DNA of 64,000 nt from positions 124,001 to 188,000 of the forward strand of contig CACMDY010000001.1 of the NCBI GenBank assembly GCA_902612605.1. Direction: 5' to 3'. This document shows, in pieces, positions 7,953 through 16,974 of this stretch (within the stretch, counting starts at the first letter, position 1; each line of letters begins with the position of its first letter). Origin of the DNA: an uncultured Pelagibacteraceae bacterium. GTDB lineage: Bacteria > Pseudomonadota > Alphaproteobacteria > Pelagibacterales > Pelagibacteraceae. The position numbers and the translations under genes are program-made. The notes under the pieces are model-generated. The model saw only the letters and a list, made by a program, of their open reading frames with translations, was not told where the DNA came from and did not search any database.

Positions 7953-8249
7953 ATGAAGGCATATTGGGTGAGTTTGTATACAGAGATTTCAGATCAAGAT
8001 AACCTAAAAAAATATGGTGAAAATGCAATACCAGTTATAAAAAAATTTGGTGGTACTCCTGTAGTTAGAGGAGGCAAACTAAAATATTATAGTGGTGACA
8101 AAATATTAAGGACTGTCATTTGGGAATTTCCCAGTTATGATAAGGCCATATCTTGCCATGACTCAGAAGATTATTTAAAAGCTTGGTCTTATGCAGAACA
8201 AACTACAAAAAGACATATGTTTATCGTGGAGGGTGCTAATACTGAATAG
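7953..8249 (+). CDS. DUF1330 family protein (copy 2)
   Basis: This 98-residue paralogue of the preceding gene shares the YW/Y.EI start, the central strand with RTVIWEFP (ALAEFP in copy 1) and the C-terminal HM(I/F) ending. Sequence identity looks moderate, so the duplication is not recent. A good Shine-Dalgarno (AAGGGG) precedes the ATG. The 3' end overlaps the opposing glycosylase gene by 14 bases. The function is unknown, as for copy 1. Confidence 0.85.
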   Translation: MKAYWVSLYTEISDQDNLKKYGENAIPVIKKFGGTPVVRGGKLKYYSGDKILRTVIWEFPSYDKAISCHDSEDYLKAWSYAEQTTKRHMFIVEGANTE

Positions 8250-8862
8250 TATCGTCATCAATTGAACGCCACAAATACCAAGTGGCAACAGAACAATATG
8301 GAGAAAATCTTTTTTGAAGTTTTTTTATAAAAGTTTCAGGTGGAAAATATTTTTTTTTATAGTTATTTGATATTGCTCTTAATAATCCAATGTCCTGAAC
8401 TGGCCAGATATTAGATCTATTATAAGTAAATAACAAAATCATCTCTGCTGACCATCTTCCTATCTGTCTTAAAGTTGATAAATATATAATGGCTTCTTCA
8501 TCGTTCATTTTCGGAATTAATCTTGGATTAAAAGTTTTATTTTTAAATTTTTGAGACATTTCCAAGATCCCCTTTATTTTTTGACGACTAAGACCACATT
8601 TTTTAAGTTGTGATATTTTAAGCTTGGAAACAGTTTTTGGATTAATTTTTTTTTTACATGCCGATTCAAATTTTTTGAAGACAGAATCTGCGGCAGCAAC
8701 ACTTATTTGTTGTCCTATTATACTTTTGCATAAAGAATAAAAGACATCTTTTCTAGTAGTTAAATTATTATCTTTATATTTTTTAATCAATGATCTCATA
8801 ATACTATCTTTTTTTGAAAGATATGTTCTAGCTTTTGTCCAATATGGTGGTGCCTTACTCAT
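8236..8862 (-). CDS. DNA-3-methyladenine glycosylase II (AlkA-type, HhH-GPD)
   Basis: This 208-residue protein contains only the HhH-GPD core. The IIGQQIS helix (48-54), the helix-hairpin-helix LRQIGRWSAEM (131-141) and the catalytic Asp in WPVQD (D157) are all present. It excises alkylated purines such as 3-methyladenine to start base-excision repair. It lacks the N-terminal domain of E. coli AlkA, so it resembles the shorter MagIII/AfAlkA-like forms. There is no Fe-S cysteine cluster, which argues against EndoIII or MutY. Its start overlaps the end of the transporter gene upstream by 8 bases, so the two form an operon. Confidence 0.9.
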   Translation of the reverse strand: MSKAPPYWTKARTYLSKKDSIMRSLIKKYKDNNLTTRKDVFYSLCKSIIGQQISVAAADSVFKKFESACKKKINPKTVSKLKISQLKKCGLSRQKIKGILEMSQKFKNKTFNPRLIPKMNDEEAIIYLSTLRQIGRWSAEMILLFTYNRSNIWPVQDIGLLRAISNNYKKKYFPPETFIKKLQKRFSPYCSVATWYLWRSIDDDTIQY

Positions 8863-9736
8863 TTCTACTTACCGTTACTTGTTTATTTAAATATATTTCT
8901 CTTCGAAATATAATGATTGATGATATTATTACTAGTAAAGCACCCATTAATGTTTTAAATGTGGGAATTTCATCCCAAATAAAATATCCAAAAGATATTG
9001 CAAATATTAATCCTAAATATTTAAGAGGTGTAACCAGAGAAACCTCGGATAATTTATATGATTGACTTAATAATAAATTAGCTGTTCCTCCCAACAAGCC
9101 AATTGTACATAATAGTAAGAAATCATTGAAAGTTGGCATGATCCACCCAAATGGTATTGATAAAACTCCAACAATTGTAATTGCAAAAGAAAAAAAGAAT
9201 GAGATCAACCAGACTGGTTCTGTTGATGAAAGTTTTCTAATTGTAATTGCAACGTAAGACATTCCAATACAAAAGATTATTGGAAATAAATAATAAACAT
9301 TTAAGCTAGAAAATCCTGGTTGGGTAATTACTAAAACACCAATAAAACCAACAAATACTGCGGCCCATCTATATACTCCTACTTTCTCACTTAGTAAAAA
9401 TATTGATAGCAAAGTTGTAAATATAGGTGCAGCAAATGAAATACTTGTCACTGTTGCAAGTGGTAGGTTTCTTAGTGCCAAAAATATTGCAGCTAAAGCT
9501 ATCAGTCCTGAACAACATCTAATTAAATGTAATCCTGGTCTATTTGTTTTGTAAAAATCTCGAAATCTTGTCTTAGGAACTAAAAAAATTATTGGCAAAA
9601 TACCAAATAGACCTCGAAAGAACATTACCTGTCCAATTGGATAATCTGATGACCACTTGACTATTACATCCATAAATGAAAAGGCACATATTGATAAAAA
9701 CATGTAAAAAAAGCCTAATTGATTTTTGGAAAGCAT
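8855..9736 (-). CDS. EamA/DMT-family metabolite transporter
   Basis: This 293-residue protein has ten predicted membrane helices arranged as two EamA repeats (about 8-138 and 150-280). It belongs to the drug/metabolite transporter superfamily and has the charged turn VIVKWSSDYPIGQVMFFRGLFG typical of the RhaT/S-adenosylmethionine-carrier-like branch. The substrate cannot be read from sequence; amino acids, amines or nucleotide-like solutes are known for relatives. It is the first gene of a two-gene operon with the glycosylase and is divergent from msrA with only 34 bases between. Confidence 0.88.
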   Translation of the reverse strand: MLSKNQLGFFYMFLSICAFSFMDVIVKWSSDYPIGQVMFFRGLFGILPIIFLVPKTRFRDFYKTNRPGLHLIRCCSGLIALAAIFLALRNLPLATVTSISFAAPIFTTLLSIFLLSEKVGVYRWAAVFVGFIGVLVITQPGFSSLNVYYLFPIIFCIGMSYVAITIRKLSSTEPVWLISFFFSFAITIVGVLSIPFGWIMPTFNDFLLLCTIGLLGGTANLLLSQSYKLSEVSLVTPLKYLGLIFAISFGYFIWDEIPTFKTLMGALLVIISSIIIFRREIYLNKQVTVSRNE

Positions 9737-9770
9737 GGTAATAACTTTAGATTAATTAAAATTTTTAGCA

Positions 9771-10217
9771 ATGGAAATAGCAACTTTAGCACTTGGATGT
9801 TTTTGGGGACCCGAAATAAAATTTAGCAAGTTAGATGGAGTAATAAATACAGAAGTTGGATATTGTGGAGGTAATACTGAGAAGACATCTTATAAAGAAG
9901 TGTGTTATGGTGACACCAATCACGCAGAAGTAGTTAAAGTTGAATTTGACAATACTAAAATTTCTTATGAGGAAATAATAAGAAACTTTTTTGAATTTCA
10001 TGATCCAACTACTTTAAACCGGCAAGGTCCAGATGTAGGTACTCAGTATAGAAGTGAAATATTTGTTCATAATGAAAATCAAAATAAAATCGCTAACAAA
10101 GTATTGAAAGAAATTAATGAAAAATTTAATGGTAAAATCGTTACCAAAATATCAAAATCAAAAAATTATAACAAAGCCGAAGATTATCATCAGAAATATT
10201 TGGAAAAAAGTTTCTAA
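9771..10217 (+). CDS. msrA: Peptide-methionine (S)-S-oxide reductase
   Basis: This 148-residue protein starts almost directly at the catalytic core. The GCFWG motif places the nucleophilic Cys at residue 10, and EVGYCGG, HAEVV and the late YHQKYL are all MsrA hallmarks. It reduces methionine-S-sulfoxide in proteins and free methionine, using thioredoxin-type reductants. It is short compared with E. coli MsrA (212 aa) because it has neither N- nor C-terminal extension. The stop overlaps the ATG of the sulfurtransferase gene by one base, so the two are translationally coupled. Confidence 0.95.
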   Translation: MEIATLALGCFWGPEIKFSKLDGVINTEVGYCGGNTEKTSYKEVCYGDTNHAEVVKVEFDNTKISYEEIIRNFFEFHDPTTLNRQGPDVGTQYRSEIFVHNENQNKIANKVLKEINEKFNGKIVTKISKSKNYNKAEDYHQKYLEKSF

Positions 10218-11029
10218 TGTCACTTATATCAACTGAGTGGCTAGAAAAAAATCTCTCAAATGTAAAAATAATTGATGGCTCTTGGCATATGCCTGCAACA
10301 AATAGAAGTGGTAAAGAAGAATTTAATAAAGAGCATATACCAAATGCAATTTTTTTTGATATCGACAAAAATTGTAATAAATCAACCGACTTACCACATA
10401 TGTTAACAGACATTAATTCGTGGGAAAATATACTATCATCTATGGGCATATCTAACGATGACGAAATTGTGATTTATGATAATTCTGATGTTTTAAGTGC
10501 TTGTAGAGTATGGTTTAATTTAATTTACTTTGGCCATGATAAAAAGAAAGTACATGTTTTAGATGGAGGTTTTAATAAATGGAAAAAAGAAAAAAGAATA
10601 ACTTCTGCTAATAATATAATTATTCAAACAACTAGCTATAAAGCAAAAGAAAATAATGGAATGGTTAAGAGCAAAGATCAGATTGACCAAAATATAATTA
10701 AAAAAAAATTTGATTTAGTTGATGCGAGAAGCAAAGATCGTTTTAATGGCACAACTCCAGACCCAAGAAAAAATGTAAGAAGTGGTTCAATACCTAATTC
10801 AATTTGTTTACCGTTTAAAACCCTTATCAATGACGATTTTACTTTTAAAAGTAAATCTGAAATTTCTTCTTATTTTAAAGATTTATCTTTAAATGACCCA
10901 GTAAATATAGTGTTTTCGTGCGGTTCTGGGATCACAGCATGTGTTTTGGCACTTGCATATTCTCAAGTAAATAATAAGTATCTTCCAGTCATTTATGATG
11001 GTTCATGGGCTGAATATGGTAAAATATAA
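10217..11029 (+). CDS. sseA: 3-mercaptopyruvate / thiosulfate sulfurtransferase
   Basis: This 270-residue protein has two rhodanese domains (about 1-130 and 150-270). The active-site loop CGSGITA, with Cys 235, fits mercaptopyruvate sulfurtransferase (CG(S/T)GVT) rather than classical rhodanese (CRxGx[R/T]). It transfers sulfane sulfur from 3-mercaptopyruvate to thiols or cyanide and joins cysteine catabolism to sulfur relay. It is coupled to msrA, which fits a sulfur/redox theme. The true donor is inferred from the loop only. Confidence 0.9.
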   Translation: MSLISTEWLEKNLSNVKIIDGSWHMPATNRSGKEEFNKEHIPNAIFFDIDKNCNKSTDLPHMLTDINSWENILSSMGISNDDEIVIYDNSDVLSACRVWFNLIYFGHDKKKVHVLDGGFNKWKKEKRITSANNIIIQTTSYKAKENNGMVKSKDQIDQNIIKKKFDLVDARSKDRFNGTTPDPRKNVRSGSIPNSICLPFKTLINDDFTFKSKSEISSYFKDLSLNDPVNIVFSCGSGITACVLALAYSQVNNKYLPVIYDGSWAEYGKI

Positions 11030-11032
11030 AAT

Positions 11033-12049
11033 ATGAAAAGATCAACAAAAATTACAAGCATAATAATAATTTTCTTTTTAATTATAGCTACAGTGATTGT
11101 TGGTAGAACAATGATTGGCAATCATTTTAAGAAGAAATTTAGTAAAAGACCACCTCCAGGAATAATTGTTACTGTAGCTGAAAATAGAGTTTTTGAAAAT
11201 TTAATAAGCACATATGGAACAGCAAGACCATTTAAAACACAATCCTATAAAATTGAGAAGTATGAAATACTTAAACCTATCAACTTTAATCAAAAAGTAA
11301 AAAAAGGTGATGTAATTGCAGAACTTAAAAATAGAAAAATTACTGCTCAGTTTGATGGAACAATTGGAAAAAGAGAATTTTCAGAAGACATCGAAGTTTC
11401 AAAATCTTCAATCTTAGTTAATCTTGAAAATACCAGTATTATCTATTGTGATGTAGATATACCTGAAATGTTTGTACCATTTATTAAGGTTGGTTTACCT
11501 GTTGATATAAAATTTTCTGGATACAAAGATAAAACATATAAAGGTCAAGTTGACTCGTTAGCTAGTCGAATTAGTGAGGATACTAGATCATTACCAACAA
11601 GGATAAAAATGGACAATACATCTGGTGAAATTTTGCCTGGCTCATTTTTAGAAATTTCAATAAAATATGATACAAGAGAAAGCTTAAGTATACCAGATAC
11701 CAGCACAATAGTGGAAGGTGATAATATATTTATCTATAAAGTTGACGAAAAAAATAAAGTATTAAAAACAAATATTGATACCGGCGATAGATACCTTGGT
11801 TTTGTTGAAGTTTTAAATGGTCTAAAAGTTGGTGACAAAGTTGTTGCTGAAGGAACAAAAAAAGTCAGACCAAATTTAATAATAAGACCTATAAAAAAGG
11901 GTGCTAAAGTAGTTAATCAAAACAAATCTAGTTGGGGTGGAAAAAAGAAAAAAGATACTAAAGAAAACAAGAATGGTATGTTTGCGTGGTTACAAAAATT
12001 AAATATATTTAAAAAGTCTGACTCTGAAAAACAAGAAAATAAAAAATAA
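11033..12049 (+). CDS. RND efflux periplasmic adaptor (membrane fusion protein)
   Basis: This 338-residue HlyD/AcrA-family adaptor has one N-terminal membrane segment (about 7-26) instead of a lipobox. It then has a short lipoyl/barrel-sandwich domain without a long coiled-coil hairpin, a beta-barrel and a membrane-proximal domain. The last 50 or so residues are a Lys-rich tail that is unusual for the family. It should link the inner-membrane pump encoded 7 bases downstream to an outer-membrane channel. No channel gene is in the window, so a TolC-like protein must come from elsewhere. Confidence 0.9.
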   Translation: MKRSTKITSIIIIFFLIIATVIVGRTMIGNHFKKKFSKRPPPGIIVTVAENRVFENLISTYGTARPFKTQSYKIEKYEILKPINFNQKVKKGDVIAELKNRKITAQFDGTIGKREFSEDIEVSKSSILVNLENTSIIYCDVDIPEMFVPFIKVGLPVDIKFSGYKDKTYKGQVDSLASRISEDTRSLPTRIKMDNTSGEILPGSFLEISIKYDTRESLSIPDTSTIVEGDNIFIYKVDEKNKVLKTNIDTGDRYLGFVEVLNGLKVGDKVVAEGTKKVRPNLIIRPIKKGAKVVNQNKSSWGGKKKKDTKENKNGMFAWLQKLNIFKKSDSEKQENKK

Positions 12050-12056
12050 TTAATTT

Positions 12057-15000
12057 ATGTATATAACTGAAGTTAGTATTAAAAGACCTGTCGTTGCATG
12101 GGTAATGTCAATGATACTAATTATTTTTGGAATATTTGTATTTTGGGAATTACCTGTTAGGGAATTACCAGATGGTATTCAGCCACCAGTGGTACAGGTA
12201 CAAACCGATTATAAATCTGCTTCAGCTGAAATTGTTGATGAAGAGATAACACAAAAAATAGAAGATGTTATAGGAGGAGCGGAAGGAATTAAGAACATTG
12301 ATTCTAGTTCGCTTAATGGAAGAAGTAGAATAAATATTTATTTTAATACAGATATAGATTTAGATGATGCAGCAAATGATATAAGAGAAAGAGTATCAAG
12401 AGTTGCGGACAATTTGCCAGATCAAGCAAACCCGCCTCAAATTTTGAAACAAGCAGCAGGTTTTACAACTACAATGTGGGTTGCGCTTTCATCACCAACT
12501 TGGAATGATTTAGATTTGGGTGACTATGCTGAAAGATATCTTATAGATGCCTTTTCGAGTGTACCAAATGTTGGTAGAATTTTAGTCGGTGGATTAAGAG
12601 AGCTAAGTGTAAGAGTTTGGGTAGATCCTATCAAGTTAGCAGCCAATAATCTTACTATTCAGGAAGTCGAGAGAGCATTAAGAAATGAAAATATAAACAT
12701 CCCAGCTGGAACTTTGGAAGCTAGTAACAAAGATTTAACTCTTAATATTGATAAGTCCTACTCTAACATTGAAACAATCAAGCAGCTTCCTCTTAAGAAA
12801 AACAAAGATAAAGTCACAACCCTTTCTGATATTGCAAATGTTGAGCTTGGTCCAGTTTCTGAAAAAACTTTATTTAAAGCTCAAAGAAAAAATGCAGCTA
12901 ATTTAAAAACAGTTGGGATTGGAATATACGCAAAAAGTGGAGCATCAACTGTCGAACTTTCAAATCAAATTAAAGAGAAAATAAACGTTTTAAATCAATC
13001 TTTACCAGATGGTTTAAAGTTAGAAATAGCATTTAATAGAGCAACTTACGTAGGAACTGCAATACAGGAAGTTTATAAAAGTTTAATTATTGCTTTTATT
13101 TTGGTCGTGGTAATAATTTACTTGTTTTTAGGAAACCTAAAAGCTGTAATTGTACCAGCTGTAGCTTTGCCAGTAAGTTTAATTGGTTCGTTTTTAGGTT
13201 TATATATATTTGATCTTTCTATAAATATATTTGTCCTCCTAAGTTTTATTTTAGCAATTGGAATAATAACAGATGATTCTGTAATAATGACAGATGCAAT
13301 TTATACAAGAATTGAAAAAGGAGAAACGCCACTTGTAGCTGCTTATAAAGGCTCAAGACAAATAACATTTGCGATAATAGCTACAACTTTAATTTTAGTT
13401 GCAGTTTTTTTACCTTTAATTTTTATTGAGGGTATAGCTGGTACCTTGTTTAAAGAAACTGCAATAGCACTATCTTTCTCAATTGTTGTTTCTTCGTTTG
13501 TGGCTTTAACCCTTTCACCAATGTTAGGAAGTAAGTTTTTAAATAAAAAAGAAAAAATTAATTTTTTTGTAAAAAAATTCAATAATGGGTTTAAATCTTT
13601 TACAGAATTTTATACCGACACCTTAAAATTTTGGATTAATAAACAGAAAACAATTTCAATATTTATAATTCTATTAATTGCAGCTTCAATTTATTTGTTT
13701 AACTTTACTAAAAAAGAATTGATACCATTAGAAGATAGGGGAGCTTATTTAATAATTGGCTCTACAGATGAAGGGAGTTCATTTGAGTACACACAAGAAA
13801 AAGCCCAAATAATTGAGGGAAGAATATTAAAATTGTTACAGGCAGAAGACAGCCCTTACCAAAGGTTAATTATGAGGGTACCTGGTTTCGGTAGGTCCGC
13901 AACTTCATATAATACTTTTATTATAATTGCACTTTTAGATGAATGGAAAAATAGAGAAAAGAGTACACAAGTTGTATTAAGAGAAGCTATTGGACAAGTT
14001 GTTAGTGTGCCTGAGACGTTTGCGTTTCCTATATCACCTCAATCTATAAGAGTTTCTAGCTATAATAAACCAGTTCAAATGGTGATTTATGGAACAAGTT
14101 ATGAAGAGTTAGAGCAAATTCAAAGTCAAGTTTTAAAAGAGCTAAGAAGAAATAGAAATATGTTTAGAATTGAAAGTGATTACACAAAAAATAAACCTGA
14201 AGTAAAATTAATCACAAATAAAAATCGAGCAAATGATTTAGGAGTTTCAATAGAAAATATTGGTAGAACTCTCGAAACATTATACGGTGGAAAGAGGGTT
14301 ACAACATATAATAAAGAAGGAAGAGAATACCCCATAATTCTTCAGCAATATTTAGCTGATAGACGAGATAAAGATGGCTTATCAAAGATTTTTGTAAGAT
14401 CTGAAACTACTGGAAAATTAGTATCTGTTGCAAGTTTGGTAGAATTTGAAGAGAAAGGAACCGCTGAATCATTACCTAGATATAATAGACAACGTGCAGT
14501 AACTATCTCAGCAGCTTTATCTGAAGAATATACATTATCTGAAGCTATAAAATATTTAGAAAATGTAATGTTGCGAGTTGCTCCTCAAAATCAAATAACT
14601 TGGAAAGGTAAGTCCGAAGAACTAAAAGAGACTAGTAACGAAATATTTCTTATTTTCGCTTTAGCATTAATAACTGCATATTTAGTTATGGCCGCTACTT
14701 TTAATTCGTTTGTCCATCCTTTTATTATTATATTGACTGTTCCTCTTGCGGTTTTTGGAGGTCTTGTATTCATTTTATTTCTAAATAGTTCGATAAATAT
14801 ATTTTCACAAATTGCCTTGATTATATTAATCGGTATATCCACAAAAAATAGTATTCTTATCGTTGACTATACTAATCAAATTCGAACAACTGGCGCAAAA
14901 ATTGAGGAAGCATTGATGGAAGCTTGTAAATTAAGAATAAGACCAATCATAATGACTTCATTAAGCACCATGATTGCAATGTTACCTCTTATAGTAGGTA

Positions 15001-15185
15001 ACATAGGTCCGGGCGCAGGTGAAGCATCAAGATTGGCAGTTGGATCTACAATTTTTGGTGGAATGATTATTTCTACATTCTTTACATTATATGTAACGCC
15101 AACTATGTATTTAACGCTAGCAAAAAATACCAAGAGAATAGACGCAGTAGATCTAGAACTAGAAAAGCAATTGATTAAAAAATAA
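12057..15185 (+). CDS. RND efflux pump (AcrB/HAE1 family)
   Basis: This full-length 1042-residue RND permease has helix 1 at about 11-30, two large periplasmic loops and twelve membrane helices. The proton-relay residues are present: a DD pair in GIITDDSV (about residue 405) and the Lys in GISTKNS of the second half. It exports hydrophobic compounds by proton antiport, forming a tripartite pump with the adaptor just upstream. The substrate is unknown. The 3' end overlaps the opposing lipoprotein gene by 11 bases. No local regulator is seen. Confidence 0.94.
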   Translation: MYITEVSIKRPVVAWVMSMILIIFGIFVFWELPVRELPDGIQPPVVQVQTDYKSASAEIVDEEITQKIEDVIGGAEGIKNIDSSSLNGRSRINIYFNTDIDLDDAANDIRERVSRVADNLPDQANPPQILKQAAGFTTTMWVALSSPTWNDLDLGDYAERYLIDAFSSVPNVGRILVGGLRELSVRVWVDPIKLAANNLTIQEVERALRNENINIPAGTLEASNKDLTLNIDKSYSNIETIKQLPLKKNKDKVTTLSDIANVELGPVSEKTLFKAQRKNAANLKTVGIGIYAKSGASTVELSNQIKEKINVLNQSLPDGLKLEIAFNRATYVGTAIQEVYKSLIIAFILVVVIIYLFLGNLKAVIVPAVALPVSLIGSFLGLYIFDLSINIFVLLSFILAIGIITDDSVIMTDAIYTRIEKGETPLVAAYKGSRQITFAIIATTLILVAVFLPLIFIEGIAGTLFKETAIALSFSIVVSSFVALTLSPMLGSKFLNKKEKINFFVKKFNNGFKSFTEFYTDTLKFWINKQKTISIFIILLIAASIYLFNFTKKELIPLEDRGAYLIIGSTDEGSSFEYTQEKAQIIEGRILKLLQAEDSPYQRLIMRVPGFGRSATSYNTFIIIALLDEWKNREKSTQVVLREAIGQVVSVPETFAFPISPQSIRVSSYNKPVQMVIYGTSYEELEQIQSQVLKELRRNRNMFRIESDYTKNKPEVKLITNKNRANDLGVSIENIGRTLETLYGGKRVTTYNKEGREYPIILQQYLADRRDKDGLSKIFVRSETTGKLVSVASLVEFEEKGTAESLPRYNRQRAVTISAALSEEYTLSEAIKYLENVMLRVAPQNQITWKGKSEELKETSNEIFLIFALALITAYLVMAATFNSFVHPFIIILTVPLAVFGGLVFILFLNSSINIFSQIALIILIGISTKNSILIVDYTNQIRTTGAKIEEALMEACKLRIRPIIMTSLSTMIAMLPLIVGNIGPGAGEASRLAVGSTIFGGMIISTFFTLYVTPTMYLTLAKNTKRIDAVDLELEKQLIKK

Positions 15186-15774
15186 TATATTTTCTAGTAG
15201 TTAAAGATTTACTACATTTATTAAGCTGCTTCTTGAATTTGTTTGAATATCCCTCTACCTTTTTTGCCAATACTATAACTTTTTGATTACTTTTATAATT
15301 TTTATAATTCCCCCAACCTTCATGATAAGCAATATACTGTCTAAAAGAATCTTTTTTCGAAACTTTTAAAATTTTTTCTGTTTTATTTGTATACCATCCA
15401 ATAAAATCAACACTATCTTTAAATCTAGTTCTTAAAGCATATTTATTTCCAGTCTCATCTTTATATTGTTTCCAAGTACCTTTAATAGCTTGTGAGTATC
15501 CAAATGAGCTAGAAGGTCTTTTATAAGGTATAACTTTAAATAATTTTTGACGCGCAGGCTTAGCAAGCCAGTCAAAATCCGATTCCATTTTTATTATTGC
15601 TAATTGTAAGTTGATTGGTGTTCCCCACTTTTTTTCAGTTTTTTTCGCGTGTTTATACCAAAAATATCTCTCAGAAAATATTGAACAGCCATCTGCTGTA
15701 TTTTGAGGTATCGATGAGCAAGCAGTTAAAAATAATAGACCAAAATATAAAAAATACTTTCTAAAAAGAATCAT
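15175..15774 (-). CDS. Transglycosylase SLT-like lipoprotein
   Basis: This 199-residue predicted lipoprotein has a lipobox LTAC with Cys 19. A lysozyme-like domain follows: the segment LAIIKMESDF carries the putative catalytic Glu 64, and SSSFGYSQAIKGTW corresponds to the G-[VIYL]-x-Q motif of soluble lytic transglycosylases. The later YHEGWGNYKN resembles the conserved AYNxG region. The family cuts the glycan strands of peptidoglycan, here probably at the inner face of the outer membrane. It begins a compact minus-strand neighbourhood and converges on the RND pump gene. Confidence 0.8.
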   Translation of the reverse strand: MILFRKYFLYFGLLFLTACSSIPQNTADGCSIFSERYFWYKHAKKTEKKWGTPINLQLAIIKMESDFDWLAKPARQKLFKVIPYKRPSSSFGYSQAIKGTWKQYKDETGNKYALRTRFKDSVDFIGWYTNKTEKILKVSKKDSFRQYIAYHEGWGNYKNYKSNQKVIVLAKKVEGYSNKFKKQLNKCSKSLTTRKYIIF

Positions 15775-15787
15775 AATTTAATATAAA

Positions 15788-16300
15788 TTATCTATTATTT
15801 TTTCTCCATATCCATGGATAATCAAATTCCATACTCCATAAACCTAACTTATTGTTTTTTGCATAAATTTGATCTTTAGAATATTTTTTTTTTGAATATT
15901 TTGGATAATCAAAAGCTAATCCATTTCTTACCATGTAAGCTGAAACACTCTCATTATTGATAAAACACTCACCTAAATACCTACCAAAATAGTCTTTTTG
16001 TGGCTCGATTAAACATTTTAATTTTTTATTTATAATTTTTTCTGTAAGAGAATTTTTTGAAATTTCTCCACAATTAAGTTTTTTTTTATTTTTTAAGCAG
16101 AACTGTTGCTTTCCTTTAAATTTAGTTTCTGGTGCATCTATTCCTGAAAAACGAATTTTTTTATTATCTAATAAGATTGTATCACCATCAATTATTTTAA
16201 CGTTATCTGAAATTAGGATTGTTTCTGACAGTAAGTAATTTGTTGCTACAAATGTAAATAAAAATAGAAAACTAACTAACTTCAGTAGTTGCTTTTTCAT
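15788..16300 (-). CDS. Secreted thermonuclease-like (SNase) protein
   Basis: This 170-residue protein has a signal peptide (hydrophobic 7-24, likely cut near residue 25). The staphylococcal nuclease fold follows: IIDGDTI (37-42), RFSGIDAPE (50-58) and YFGRYLGEC (104-111). The three catalytic residues equivalent to Arg35, Glu43 and Arg87 appear as R50, E58 and R107. It likely degrades extracytoplasmic DNA or RNA. Four extra cysteines could form disulfides. The start overlaps the DUF1476 gene by 29 bases. Confidence 0.88.
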   Translation of the reverse strand: MKKQLLKLVSFLFLFTFVATNYLLSETILISDNVKIIDGDTILLDNKKIRFSGIDAPETKFKGKQQFCLKNKKKLNCGEISKNSLTEKIINKKLKCLIEPQKDYFGRYLGECFINNESVSAYMVRNGLAFDYPKYSKKKYSKDQIYAKNNKLGLWSMEFDYPWIWRKNNR

Positions 16301-16580
16301 TACATTCTTGCATTTTTTTTCTAATTTGATCTTCGGATATGTTTTTGTCTTTTAAATCTTCATAAAGCTTTCTATAAACATCTTCATCACCTGCCTCAGC
16401 AAAATCGGCTTTAATTACATCTTGAACATATTGATTTTTTTTTTCCTCATCGTATCCCAAAATTTGTGAGGCCCACTCTCCTAAATATTTATTTTTTCTT
16501 GCATTAATTTTAAATTGTTTTTCCTCGTCATGAGCAAATTTTTTTTCAAAACCTTTTTTTCTTTCATCGAATGAACTCAT
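16272..16580 (-). CDS. DUF1476 protein, F1-ATPase inhibitory zeta subunit
   Basis: This 102-residue, highly charged helical protein starts MSSFDERKKGFEKKFAHDEE, the diagnostic beginning of DUF1476. In Paracoccus this family is the zeta subunit that blocks ATP hydrolysis by the F1Fo-ATPase through its N-terminal inhibitory helix. The N-terminus is therefore the functional part and is intact here. It lies 33 kb from the atpHAGDC genes of this window, as is normal in alphaproteobacteria. It overlaps its VanZ-like upstream neighbour by 4 bases and the nuclease gene downstream by 29, so it is in an operon. Confidence 0.92.
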   Translation of the reverse strand: MSSFDERKKGFEKKFAHDEEKQFKINARKNKYLGEWASQILGYDEEKKNQYVQDVIKADFAEAGDEDVYRKLYEDLKDKNISEDQIRKKMQECNEKATTEVS

Positions 16581-16948
16581 TGCAATCTACCTTTATAAAT
16601 TATTTTAAAAACTAAAAATGATATAAATACACCTATTATATTACCAAACAAATCACCTAATTCAAATCCTCTTTCTGGAATAATTAAGTGCAAGATTTCT
16701 AAAACAATAGAAATACAAATAAGATAAATAAATATATTTTTTAATTTATGTTTAAAAGCAATTAATCCTAGAATTGATATAATAAAAAAAACATAAACAT
16801 GATTTGAAGATACTAAAAAATCTCTTGTTAATTGTGGTTGAATTTTACAATCACTATAAATAAAACATCCAAAAATACTACCAGGATATAAGTAAAAAAT
16901 AAATAAAACTATGTTAGACAGATAAAAAAACTGCTTTAAGTAATTCAT
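16577..16948 (-). CDS. VanZ-like small membrane protein
   Basis: This 123-residue protein has four hydrophobic helices (about 9-25, 49-65, 70-88 and 97-116). The conserved VanZ-like segment between the last two helices is present as EILHLIIPERGFELGDLFGN, with the polar E/R/D pattern typical of the family. The role of VanZ-like proteins outside teicoplanin resistance is unknown. It is the first gene of the DUF1476/nuclease operon and is divergent from gpmA by 26 bases. There is no sign of antibiotic-resistance partners. Confidence 0.78.
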   Translation of the reverse strand: MNYLKQFFYLSNIVLFIFYLYPGSIFGCFIYSDCKIQPQLTRDFLVSSNHVYVFFIISILGLIAFKHKLKNIFIYLICISIVLEILHLIIPERGFELGDLFGNIIGVFISFLVFKIIYKGRLQ

Positions 16949-16974
16949 AGTTAATCTATATTAAATTTTCACAA

